DNA of 63,378 nt from positions 1-63,378 of the forward strand of contig JAAYVD010000017.1 of NCBI GenBank assembly GCA_012517355.1, in the 5' to 3' direction. The notes below the pieces were generated by a model. That model was not told the origin of the DNA and did not search any database. It saw nothing but the letters and a program-made list of their open reading frames with translations. The position numbers and the translations under genes are program-made. This DNA is from Candidatus Rifleibacteriota bacterium. GTDB taxonomy: Bacteria > Muiribacteriota > Ozemobacteria > Ozemobacterales > Ozemobacteraceae. This document shows positions 40,823-49,500 of this stretch, piece by piece. Positions within the stretch are counted from its first letter, which is position 1. Every line of letters begins with the position of its first letter.

Positions 40823-42807
40823 CCGCACCCTCGCTCCGCTTCGCCCTGGTTTTCCACGCTCATCAGCCCGTGGCCAACGCCGACGAGGTGGTGCGACAGG
40901 TCATCGCCCGCGCCTACCGGCCGGTCCTGACCGCCCTGGCCGGCCATCCCCACCTCCCGTTCACCCTGCACCTGAGCGGCAGCCTGCTCGAGCGCCTGGA
41001 AACCCTCGATCCCGAACTGGTCGAATGCCTCGGAGCCATGGTCGAATCCGGCCAGGCGGAACTGCTGGGCGGCGCGTGGCACGAGGCCCTCCTGCCCCTG
41101 ATCCCCGCGGTCGACCGGCACGGCCAGCTGCACGCCTACCGCCACCGCCTCCACCAGACCTTCGGCGTCCAGCCCCGCGGCGCCTGGCTGGCCGAGCGGT
41201 TCTGGGAGCCCTCCCTGGCCACCGACCTGGCCGGGGCAGGATACCAGTTCACCCTGCTCGACGAACACGGGTTCCTCCAGGCGGGGTTCGAGGAGGCCGC
41301 TCTCGGCCGACCCTTCCTCACCGAGGACCAGGGCCACCCCCTCGGCCTCTTCCCCATCTCCAAGGGGCTGCGCTACCTGCTTCCCTATGCCGACCCCGAC
41401 CAGATCCTGGCCGTGCTCGAGGGCCGTGCCCATACCCACCCCGGATCGGTCTGGGTGTTCGCCGACGACCTCGAAAAGTTCGGCGCCTGGCCCGGCACCT
41501 GGGACCGCGTCCACGGCCAGGGCTGGCTCCAGTCCTTCCTCGACCTCTTCCCCCCGGACGCCACCGGGGCCCGCGTGCGGCCGGTCACCCTCTCCCAGGC
41601 CTGGGACGAAACACCCCCCGCCGGCCTCGCCTACCTGCCCACCACCTCCTACCCCGAGATCCTGCGCTGGTCACTCCCGCCCGGTCTCCGCCCCGACCTC
41701 ACGCGCCCGGGCACCCCGCGCCACTTCCTGGTGCGGTATCCCGAGGTCAACCTGATCCACAAGCGGATGCTGGCCGCCAGCCAGGCGGTGCACGATCTCC
41801 CCGCCCCGCCCTTCGACCTGCTCCGCCAGCTCTGGCTCTCGCAAACCGCCTGCCCCTACTGGTACGGCTGGTTCGGCGGGGCCTACCTGCCCGCCCTCCG
41901 CCTGCACGCCAAGGCGGCCGCCACCCGCGCCGAGACGATGGCCCTCAAAAAGGCCCGCCGGCCCCTGCGGTCGGTCACCCTCACCGACTTCGACCTCGAC
42001 GGCCGGGAGGAGGTCGTCCTCTCGACCCTCACCCAGTGGCTGCTGGCCAAGCCGGACGGAGCCGGCATCGTGGCCTGGGAGGACCGCCAGACCGGGTTCG
42101 ACCCCTTGTCCTTCATGAACCCCTGGCCCGAGGAAGGGAGCACCGGCGGACCGCCGCCCGACCCCCTCCTCCCCTTCGAGGACCTCATCCTGGCCCCCGG
42201 ACCCACCCTCGACCACCTTCGCCACGGCCACCTCCAGGTCCTGGGCTCCCTTCGACACCAGCGGTTCGACACCGAGACCTTCGAGGAACCCGACGCCATG
42301 GGGGTCCGCTTCGCCGCCCGCCCCGCGGTGCTCCTCCCGGGCGGCCCCCGGCCCGTCGAGCTGGTCAAGACCTTCCGCCTCGACGGCCGCCGCCGCCGGC
42401 TCACCCTGGACCTGGAATTCCACAACCCCGACGACCGCCCCCTGGAACTCTCCTACGGCCTGCGCATCCCCTTCAGCAGCGTCGGGGCGGAGCCTTCCCC
42501 CGCTTTCCAGCTCGGGTTCCCCGAGGTGGGCCTGGCCGGCCTCGACGGGTTGACCATCGGCGAGGTGTGCGGGGTGGGCGAGGTGACCTGGGCCGCCCCG
42601 AAGGGGCCCGGCACCCGGATCACCATCGACCGGCCGCTGTCGATCTGGTATTCGCCCCTGATGACCGAGATCATGCAGGAGGGGTCCCGCACCCCCATCT
42701 TCCAGGCCCTGGTCCTGCTCTTCATGACCCAGCTGCGCCTCGAACCCCTCGGGCGGTTCGCCCTGCAGTTCACCTTCGCCGCCCCGGAGACCCGCCCCCA
42801 TGCATGA
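40819..42807 (+). CDS. GH57 alpha-amylase / 4-alpha-glucanotransferase
   Basis: This is a 662-residue protein without signal peptide, close to the 650-700 residues of Thermotoga/Thermococcus-type GH57 enzymes. The GH57 conserved regions appear in order: VFHAHQPV (residues 11-18), GGAWHEALLP, WLAERFWEPS with nucleophile Glu126, and VFADDLEKFG with acid/base Asp216 or Asp217. The middle and C-terminal beta domains match the glucanotransferase accessory domains (FDLDGREEVVLST, GLRIPFSSV). It remodels or degrades alpha-1,4-glucans in the cytoplasm. Four-base overlap with the binding-protein gene and eight-base overlap with IIC show translational coupling. Confidence 0.9.
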   Translation: MTAPSLRFALVFHAHQPVANADEVVRQVIARAYRPVLTALAGHPHLPFTLHLSGSLLERLETLDPELVECLGAMVESGQAELLGGAWHEALLPLIPAVDRHGQLHAYRHRLHQTFGVQPRGAWLAERFWEPSLATDLAGAGYQFTLLDEHGFLQAGFEEAALGRPFLTEDQGHPLGLFPISKGLRYLLPYADPDQILAVLEGRAHTHPGSVWVFADDLEKFGAWPGTWDRVHGQGWLQSFLDLFPPDATGARVRPVTLSQAWDETPPAGLAYLPTTSYPEILRWSLPPGLRPDLTRPGTPRHFLVRYPEVNLIHKRMLAASQAVHDLPAPPFDLLRQLWLSQTACPYWYGWFGGAYLPALRLHAKAAATRAETMALKKARRPLRSVTLTDFDLDGREEVVLSTLTQWLLAKPDGAGIVAWEDRQTGFDPLSFMNPWPEEGSTGGPPPDPLLPFEDLILAPGPTLDHLRHGHLQVLGSLRHQRFDTETFEEPDAMGVRFAARPAVLLPGGPRPVELVKTFRLDGRRRRLTLDLEFHNPDDRPLELSYGLRIPFSSVGAEPSPAFQLGFPEVGLAGLDGLTIGEVCGVGEVTWAAPKGPGTRITIDRPLSIWYSPLMTEIMQEGSRTPIFQALVLLFMTQLRLEPLGRFALQFTFAAPETRPHA

Positions 42808-43597
42808 TCCCCTGTGGTCGGCCTTCATCGTCGCGCTGATCGGCGGCATCGTCGACCTCGACTCGACGGCGACCTGGCAGCTGATGGTCTCCCAGCCGAT
42901 CGTGGCCGCCCCCCTCACCGGCCTGTTCCTCGGCCTGTCCACCGGCCAGGCCGCGGCCGGCCTGAAGCTCGGCCTGATCCTCGGCGCCATCCTGCAGCTG
43001 GTCTGGATCGAGCAGCTGCCCCTCGGCATGAACGTCCCCCCCGACGCCGCCCTCGCCTCGGTGCTGTCAGTGGCCCTGGGTTTCCTGGCCGGCCACCGCT
43101 ACGAATCCTACGTCGAGCGCGAGGTCTGCTCCACCGTGGCCCTGCTGCTGTCGGTCGCCCTCGGCCTGCTCGGCCGCTCCCTCGACATGCTGGTGCGGCG
43201 GCTCAACACCACGATCAACCTCTGGGTCGAGCGCAGCCTGGAGGCGGGGAAGGTCTGGGCCCCCGCCTTCGGCCACACCCTGGGCGGGTTCTGCACCTTC
43301 AGCAAGGCCTTCCTGTTCTGCTTCCTCGTGGCCTGGCTGGGCGTCGAACCGCTGCGCTATTTCACCCAGTCCCTCAACTTCGCCCAGAACACCGGCTTCA
43401 TCGTCATCCAGGGCCTGCTGCCCGCGGTCGGGTTCGCCGTCCTGGCCAGCATGTGCATCCAGAGCCGCGCCGAGTTCCGCTTCTTCCTCGGCGGGCTGGC
43501 GCTGTTCACCCTCCTTCCCGCCTCCATCTGGCTGGCGATCCCGCTCGCCCTCGCGACGGGCTGGGTCCTGACCCGCACCGCCGATGGGGCAGCTTAA
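42800..43597 (+). CDS. PTS mannose-family IIC component
   Basis: This is a 265-residue membrane protein with about six to eight hydrophobic segments (for example QLMVSQPIVAAPLTGLFLGL, LGLILGAILQLVWIEQLPLG, LFTLLPASIWLAIPLALATG). QPIVAAPLTGL and QLVWIEQLPLGMNVPPDAAL are standard for EIIC of the mannose/sorbose family. With IID it forms the sugar channel. It overlaps the GH57 gene by eight bases and the IID gene by fourteen. Confidence 0.93.
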   Translation: MHDPLWSAFIVALIGGIVDLDSTATWQLMVSQPIVAAPLTGLFLGLSTGQAAAGLKLGLILGAILQLVWIEQLPLGMNVPPDAALASVLSVALGFLAGHRYESYVEREVCSTVALLLSVALGLLGRSLDMLVRRLNTTINLWVERSLEAGKVWAPAFGHTLGGFCTFSKAFLFCFLVAWLGVEPLRYFTQSLNFAQNTGFIVIQGLLPAVGFAVLASMCIQSRAEFRFFLGGLALFTLLPASIWLAIPLALATGWVLTRTADGAA

Positions 43598-44375
43598 CCG
43601 ATGGCACCTCCTGCACGTGGCCTTCAGGAGCTTCTTCCTGCAGGCCTCCTGGAACTACAAGGGCATGATGAACATGGGGTTCCTCTACGCCATCCAGCCC
43701 GGGCTCGACCTCATCCATCCCGAGGGTCCCGCCCGGGAGGCCGCCTACGCGCGGCACCTGGAATACTTCAACACCAACCCCTACTTCTCGCCCATCGTCA
43801 TGGGGGTGACCCTCGAACTGGAGGAGCGCCTGGCCCGCGGGGAAATCGCCGAGGACATCATCCACGACACCAAGGAGGGCCTGATGACGGCCTGCGCCGC
43901 CATCGGCGACGGGTTCTTCTGGGGGGCCTGGCGGCCCTTCGTGGCAGCCCTCGTCCTGACCCTCGCCCACGGCAACTACTTGGCCACCCCGATCATTTTT
44001 CTGATTTTGTACAATATTCCGCACTTGTACTTCCGTTTCCAGGGAGTGTTCTGGGGCTACCGCCTGGGCACCGACGTCATCCGCCTGCTGCGCCGGTTCC
44101 AGATCCAGCGGGCGCGCCTCGCCCTGCGCTACGCCACCGTCGCCCTCCTCTGCTACCTGATCCCCAACCACGTCAACCTGCACACCACCTTCCTCATCAC
44201 CTACCTGCCGATGGAATGGTTCTTCCTGGGGGAGAAACTCGTGCAGGGGGTCGGCGCCTCGCTCCTGGTGGGCCTCGCCGCCCTGGCCTACCGCGCCCGG
44301 ATCGACGTGCTGATGATCTCCTTCCTGCTCATGCTCTGCGCCCTGGTGCTCTACCACTGGGGTATCCTGATCTGA
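43584..44375 (+). CDS. PTS mannose-family IID component
   Basis: This is a 263-residue protein unique to man-family PTS. The conserved QASWNYKGMMNMGFLYAIQP, HLEYFNTNPYFSPIVMGVTL and the Asp/Gly pattern AIGDGFFWGAWRPF are all present, with hydrophobic helices at the C-terminus. It cooperates with IIC in recognition and transport. The stretch at 43995-44030 is unusually AT-rich for this genome (two TTGTAC motifs). No glycine-rich anomalies or truncation are seen. Confidence 0.94.
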   Translation: MGQLNRWHLLHVAFRSFFLQASWNYKGMMNMGFLYAIQPGLDLIHPEGPAREAAYARHLEYFNTNPYFSPIVMGVTLELEERLARGEIAEDIIHDTKEGLMTACAAIGDGFFWGAWRPFVAALVLTLAHGNYLATPIIFLILYNIPHLYFRFQGVFWGYRLGTDVIRLLRRFQIQRARLALRYATVALLCYLIPNHVNLHTTFLITYLPMEWFFLGEKLVQGVGASLLVGLAALAYRARIDVLMISFLLMLCALVLYHWGILI

Positions 44376-44385
44376 GGGTTCGTCC

Positions 44386-44658
44386 ATGAAACGCAAAGAG
44401 GTGCCCATCACCAACAAGTTCGGCCTGCACGCCCGGCCGGCCGCCCTCCTGGTCAAGCTCGCGTCGACCTTCGAGTCCGAGGTCCAGCTGTCCAAGGAGG
44501 AGACGGAGGTCAACGCCAAGAGCATCCTCGGGGTCATGATGCTGGCGGCCGGTCCCGGCAACGTCGTCACCGTCATCGCCGACGGCAAGGACGAGGATGA
44601 CGCCGTGCAGGCCATCGCCAACCTGATCGAAAGCCGCTTCGGCGAAGAGGAGGCCTAG
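44386..44658 (+). CDS. ptsH: phosphocarrier protein HPr
   Basis: This is a 90-residue protein. His15 in NKFGLHARPAA is the EI-phosphorylated residue, and Ser46 in NAKSILGVM is the site that HPr kinase modifies in Gram-positives and some other lineages. It shuttles phosphate from EI to IIA. Presence of an intact Ser46 motif hints at HPr-kinase control, but no hprK is in this window. Confidence 0.97.
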   Translation: MKRKEVPITNKFGLHARPAALLVKLASTFESEVQLSKEETEVNAKSILGVMMLAAGPGNVVTVIADGKDEDDAVQAIANLIESRFGEEEA

Positions 44659-44681
44659 GCCCGCCCGGGCCGTCCAATCCC

Positions 44682-46409
44682 GTGACCGAAAACGGAAAAG
44701 CACCCGTCCACCTCACCGGCATCGTCGGCTCCAAGGGGGTCTGCACCGCCCGCGCCTACGTGTTCCGGCGGCGCATCGAGGTGAAGAAGGTCTTCCTCGA
44801 CCCCGCCCTCCTCGACCGCGAACTCGAGCGCCTCGACCAGGCCATCGCCCTCACCCGGCGCGACATCCTGGCCGCCCAGAAGGAGGCCCTCGACAAGCAC
44901 GGTCCCAAGTACGCCGCCATCTTCGAGTCGCACCTGCTGATGTTGACCGACCCCCAGTTCAAACCCCAGATGGTCCGCAAGCTGAAGGCCGAAAAGGTCA
45001 ACGTCGAGAGCATCGTGCGCGGAACCGTCGACGCCCTGGAGGCTGCCTTCTCCCTGATCCCCGACCCCTACCTGCGCGAACGCGCCATCGACATCAAGGA
45101 CGTCGGCGACCGCATCCTCCGCTACCTGATGGGCCTCGAAGGCCCCATGAAGGAGATCGGCAACGAGCCGTTCGTCCTGGTCGCCACCGAGGTCACCCCC
45201 TCCGAACTCCTCGAGTTCGCCAAGGGCCGGCTCGAAGGCATCGCCCTCGATTCCGGCGGCGCCACCTCCCACGTCGCCATCCTCGCCAACGCCCTCGGCA
45301 TCCCCTCCGTCTTCGGCCTCAGCGACCTGTCTCGCGCCGCCCGCACCGGCGACCGCATCCACCTCGACACCCGCGAGGAAGGACGGGTCGTGCTGAACCC
45401 CGACCCCGCCACCCTCCCGGCCCCCACCACGACCGCCGACCCGTACGCGGCGAACCTTCCCCCCCAGTCGGCCGTGACCGCCGACGGGGTCGCCCTGCAC
45501 CTCGGGGTCAACATCGCCCGCCTCGAGGAACTGCCCTGCCTCGGCCGCCTGGGCATCTCCCGCATCGGCCTGTTCCGCAGCGAGTTCCTGTTCATGGAAA
45601 GCATCGACCTGCCCTCCGAATCCTTCCAGGAATCCGTCTTCCGCCAGGTGGTGGCCGCCGGCCACGGCATGACCGTGCTGCGCACCCTCGACATCGGCTC
45701 CGACAAGCCCGTCAAATACATCCCCTTCCCCCACGAGGCCAACCCGGCCATGGGCTTCCGCTCGATCCGGTTCTCCCTGTCCCGCCCCGACCTGCTGAAG
45801 CCCCACCTGCGGGCCATGGTCCGGGCGGCCCAGGCCAGCCCCTGCCGCATCATCTTCCCCATGGTCTCCACCCCTGCCGAACTCGAGGCCATCGACGGCC
45901 TGTTCCGGCAGGTGCTCGACGAGGTCCAGCCGGCCAGTGCCCCCGAGTGGGGCATCATGGTCGAGGTCCCTTCCGCCATCTTCATGATGGAGGCGATCGC
46001 CCGGCATACCCGCTACATCAGCCTCGGCACCAACGACCTGCTGCAGTTCTTCTACGGCATCGACCGCACCAACGAACGCCTCGGCTCCCTCGCCAGCCCG
46101 CTCTGCCTGCCGTTCGTGCGCCTGCTGTTCTACGCCGCCTCGGTCGCCGCGGGCGAAGGCGTCAAGGTGGGCATCTGCGGCGAGATGGCCAGCGACCCGG
46201 CCGGCTTCGCCACCCTCCTCGGCATCGGCCTGGAGGAATTCAGCCTTCGCCCCGGCGCCGTCGAACCCATCCGCCGCCTCATCCCCCGCCTCGACCGCCG
46301 GGAGGTCGTCCGCTTCGTCCAGGAGACCCTGGCCGACGGCACCCTCCCCGACCTGCGGTCCCCCCTCGTCCAGGCCTTCCCCGCCATCACCGAAGTGGGA
46401 ACCACCTGA
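44682..46409 (+). CDS. ptsI: PTS enzyme I
   Basis: This is a 575-residue phosphoenolpyruvate:protein phosphotransferase. The phosphohistidine motif GGATSHVAILA carries His197; the C-terminal PEP-binding barrel has GLFRSEFLFM, TLDIGSDKPVKYIPF, NPAMGFRSIRF, YISLGTNDLLQFFYGIDRTN and the catalytic Cys in GICGEMASDP. The start is GTG 44682. The last gene of the operon, it starts the phosphate relay to HPr and then IIA. Its place together with sugar-specific components suggests a dedicated or the sole PTS of the cell. Confidence 0.97.
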   Translation: MTENGKAPVHLTGIVGSKGVCTARAYVFRRRIEVKKVFLDPALLDRELERLDQAIALTRRDILAAQKEALDKHGPKYAAIFESHLLMLTDPQFKPQMVRKLKAEKVNVESIVRGTVDALEAAFSLIPDPYLRERAIDIKDVGDRILRYLMGLEGPMKEIGNEPFVLVATEVTPSELLEFAKGRLEGIALDSGGATSHVAILANALGIPSVFGLSDLSRAARTGDRIHLDTREEGRVVLNPDPATLPAPTTTADPYAANLPPQSAVTADGVALHLGVNIARLEELPCLGRLGISRIGLFRSEFLFMESIDLPSESFQESVFRQVVAAGHGMTVLRTLDIGSDKPVKYIPFPHEANPAMGFRSIRFSLSRPDLLKPHLRAMVRAAQASPCRIIFPMVSTPAELEAIDGLFRQVLDEVQPASAPEWGIMVEVPSAIFMMEAIARHTRYISLGTNDLLQFFYGIDRTNERLGSLASPLCLPFVRLLFYAASVAAGEGVKVGICGEMASDPAGFATLLGIGLEEFSLRPGAVEPIRRLIPRLDRREVVRFVQETLADGTLPDLRSPLVQAFPAITEVGTT

Positions 46410-46447
46410 CCGCCCCTGGACATCCCGGGGCCGGAAGCCGAAAGATA

Positions 46448-46480
46448 GGAAGACCCCTTTTCCCAGGAAAAGGTCCTTCC
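46448..46480 (+). terminator. hairpin after the PTS operon
   Basis: An 8-bp stem CCTTTTCC/GGAAAAGG with loop CA is extended by GGAAG/CTTCC across a small internal loop. It begins 38 bases after the enzyme I stop. No T-run follows. Confidence 0.6.
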
Positions 46481-46582
46481 CCCCTGGGCAGGGATGGAAA
46501 CGGGCAAGACAAATCCTCCATCTTCTGCTACTCTTGTTGGGTTAATTTCGCTGCCCCGAAACGGGTTCAGTCGGAGGTCCGT

Positions 46583-49500
46583 ATGCAGTGTCCCGGATGT
46601 GGATTCGAGAACGAGAGCGACAACAAATTCTGCAACATGTGCGGCATGTCTTTGCCTGCCCAGGGCGATGGGCTGCAGGCCCCCATCGAACGCGCCCCGC
46701 TCGACCTCGATTTGTCGCTCGACCTGTCGGACAAGGACTCCGGGACCGCTCCAGCCCTCGGCCTGGGCCTCGATGCCAACGCGCCTCTCGACCTCAATCT
46801 CGATGCCCCTGCCGCGGGAACGCCGGCCACCGGCCTCGGCGGTCTCGACCTCAACCTCGACCATTCCGCCAGCGGGAAGGCCACGACCGGCTTCGATCTC
46901 GACCTCAACCTCGACGCCCCCCCCGCGGGGGCGGCCGCTCCCCTCGATCTCGACATCGACACCCCGGCCACCCCCGGCGCCCCCACGCCCCTCGAACTCG
47001 ACCTGGGAGGCCCCGCTTCCGACGGCAAGCTCGACCTCGATCTCGGCGGCCCCACCGCCGACCTGAACCTGGGCGGGGACAGCGGCACCCTCGACCTCGA
47101 CCTAGCCACTTCCGCCCCACCCCCCGCCGCCGCGGCCTCCAAGCCCGCCCCCCGATCCTCACCCAAGGCGGAACCCCCCGCCCCGAAGCCCGCCCCCCGG
47201 GCCGCCACCACGGCCCCCACTCCGGCGGCGGCCGAACCCGCCTCGTTCGACCTGTCCGAACTGATGGCCACCCCCGAACCCGCCCCCGAACCGCCACCCG
47301 CCCCGAAGCCGGTGGCCCGGCCCGCCGCGAAGGCGCCGGCCCCACCGCCGGCCCCGGAACCGCCTCCCGCCCCCGAACCCCCCTCGGTCACCGAGGAGAT
47401 CTCGTTCGACGTCGGCGGGGCCACCGTGGAATCCACCTCCTTCGATTTCGGCGACCTCGACGCCTCGCTGGCCGCCACCGCCAAACCGGCCGCCGACACC
47501 CCGGCCGCCACTTCCGCCACCACCGCCAGCGACGACGACGTCCTGGCCCAGTTCATGCTCGGCGGCAGCCCGAAGCCCACCACCCAGGCGAAACCCCCAG
47601 CCGCCCCGGCCGAGCCCCGGGTGCCCGAACCCGAGTTCGAAACCATCGTCATCGAGGACACCTCCCCGACGTTGGCCCCGGCCACCACCCCCACCGCGCC
47701 GGCCACCGCGGCCCAGACCGCCCCCCCGCCCGAGGAACCCGCCGAGGTCGATGAGGAACTCGCCGGCCTGATCATGGGCATCGAGGGCAAGGCGCCCCCT
47801 CCGAAACCCTCTGTCGGCCATGAGCGCAAAGCCGCTCCCGTCACCCCGGCCGCCGAGGACCCCCTTCCCACCATCGACCTGGTTCCCACCGCCGGCGAGG
47901 AACCCGGCGACGACGAGGCCGGAGCGGGGGAAGCCCCCTCCTACACCGAGTTCGTGGCCACCGCCCAGGCCGCCACCCCCCTCGAGGAGGCCCCGCCCGT
48001 TCTCACCCCCCAGCAGCAGCTCGCCGACCTGCGCAGCCGGCTGGCCGAGGCCAGGGATCCCGACGAGCGGTATTCCCTCGTCCTCGCCATCAAGGACCTC
48101 CGCCTGCCCGAGGCCAACCCCGATTTCATCAGGCTCCTGACCGACGAAGTGAAGGACATCCGGGAAATCGCCGCCGAGTATCTCGGCGAGGTGAAGTGCC
48201 CCGACGCGGTGCGGCCCCTCGTCCAGTGCCTGGCCGCCCCCGACGCCTCCCTCAAGTTCATCGCCGCCCGCTCCCTCGGCAACCTCGGCTCCGACGACGC
48301 CGTCGCCCCCCTCGTCAAGCTTCTCGAGGAGGACAACGACGACCTGCGGTACGTCGCCCTCGAGGCCCTCGGCAAGATCGGGGCGGTCACCGCCCTGCGC
48401 GCCGTCTCGGCCTTCCTCAAGAGCCGCAACCACGACCTGCGCTACATCTCCTGCGAGGCGATCGGCAACATCCATGACCCGCAATCGGTGAGCCTCGTGC
48501 TGCCGATGCTGAAGGACATGGACTTCGAGGTCCGCCTCAAGGCCATCGAGGCCCTCGGCAAGATCGGGTCGACCAGTGCTTGCGACCAGCTCCTGGTCGT
48601 TCTCGGCGAGGACAACGAGCGCATCCGCCTGGCCACCATCCAGGCGCTCGGCCAGATCAAGAACAGCAATGCGGTCGACAGCCTGATCGACGTCTTCCAG
48701 GTCAGCACCCCGCAGATCAAGGAAAAGGTCGTCTGGGCCCTCGGCGAGATCGGCAGCGACAAGGCGGTCGACCCCCTGCTCAACCTGTCGCAGGGCTTCA
48801 ATGCCCGGCTGACCATGCTCGCCCTCGAAGCCTTCTCCAAGATCCGGTCGGCCCGGGCCAGCAAGTGGGTGCTCTCGGTGCTCGACCGCAACGACCAGGC
48901 CCTCCGGCACAAGGCGATCGAGGCCCTGGGCGAGATCGGCGAGAAGGCCACCGCCGGCAACCTGATCCCCTTCCTCGAAGCTCCCGAGCCCGAGGTGAAG
49001 ATCTCGGCCGCCAAGGCCATCGGCAAGATCGGCAACCCCCTGGCCATCGACCCGCTCGTCAACAAGCTGACCGATTCCGAGCGCGATGTCCGGCTGCACG
49101 CCATCGAGGCCCTCGGCCTGATCAAGGGGGCCAAGGCGATCACCCCGCTGGTCAAATCCCTGTCCGAACAGGACGACCAGATCGTCGCCAAGGCGGAATG
49201 GGCCCTCTGCGAACTCCAGGAGACCGCCGTCGAACCCCTGACCCGCGCGCTGTTCTCCGAACCGCCGACGGTGGTGCCCTCGCTGGTCCGGGTCCTCGGC
49301 CGCATCGGCAGCATCCGCGCCATCTTCCCCCTGCTGAAGGTGCTCGAGACGGCCGACCAGTCCCTGCGCCGGTCGGTCGCCGACAGCCTTCTGGCCATCG
49401 ACAAGCACCTCACCGAGGACAACCCGATCTCCGTCATCCTCAAGGAAGGTTACGCCTGGTCGCAGTATTCCATCGCCCAGGCCCTGGCCCAGATGGATGA

